From assembly GCA_013694695.1 (NCBI GenBank), contig JACDBX010000128.1, positions 1-35,938 on the forward strand: a stretch of 35,938 nucleotides of DNA, read 5' to 3'. How positions within the stretch are numbered: the first letter of the stretch is position 1; each line of letters begins with the position of its first letter. The position numbers were made by a program, and so were the translations under genes. This document shows, in pieces, positions 35,877 through 35,938 of the stretch. The notes under the pieces were generated by a model, which worked only from the letters and a program-made list of their open reading frames with translations, was not told where the DNA came from and made no database searches. This DNA comes from Gemmatimonadales bacterium (GTDB taxonomy: Bacteria; Gemmatimonadota; Gemmatimonadetes; Gemmatimonadales; GWC2-71-9).

Positions 35877-35938
35877 ATGAGCGACCTCCGGTTTGAGTGG
35901 GATCCCCGCAAGGCGGCGGGCAACCTCCGGAAGCACGG
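35877..35938 (+). CDS. BrnT-like toxin, truncated by window end
   Basis: ATG at 35877 gives MSDLRFEWDPRKAAGNLRKHG..., matching the N-terminal pattern of BrnT/DUF497 toxins; follows attC2. Confidence 0.7.
   Translation, partial: MSDLRFEWDPRKAAGNLRKH

Overview
GC-rich (about two-thirds G+C by eye), gene-dense bacterial chromosomal segment. The gene set suggests Gemmatimonadota or a relative (inference only, no search run). Left and centre: M28 peptidase, gltX, two tRNA-Ser genes, a metal/cobalamin-type substrate-binding protein, DUF4412-like exported proteins, a DUF2723 membrane protein, purH, purN, a gmhB-like phosphatase, an Ig-like protein, valS, a BON-like protein and thrS. Then two sensor kinases, an OmpR-type response regulator, and a copper/nitrogen-oxide cluster: two-domain multicopper oxidase, cupin, heme-copper-oxidase-like membrane protein, nitronate monooxygenase and a NirK-type copper nitrite reductase. 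Right side: dnaE2 and an imuB-like gene with no imuA beside it. Next to these is what I read as a chromosomal integron: an IntI-type integrase carrying the IntI-specific insertion, a putative attI, and cassettes separated by two attC-like sites with matching extrahelical bases. The cassettes are a PIN/RHH toxin-antitoxin pair, an SDR oxidoreductase, and the start of a BrnT-like toxin cut by the window end. intI points toward its cassettes, the reverse of the classical layout. A second unexplained layer is a set of 7-bp-period microrepeat tracts at four loci: gmhB/purN, after thrS, inside imuB, and between imuB and intI. Inside imuB the repeats are in frame in 21-bp blocks, so a one-unit slip would frameshift the gene.
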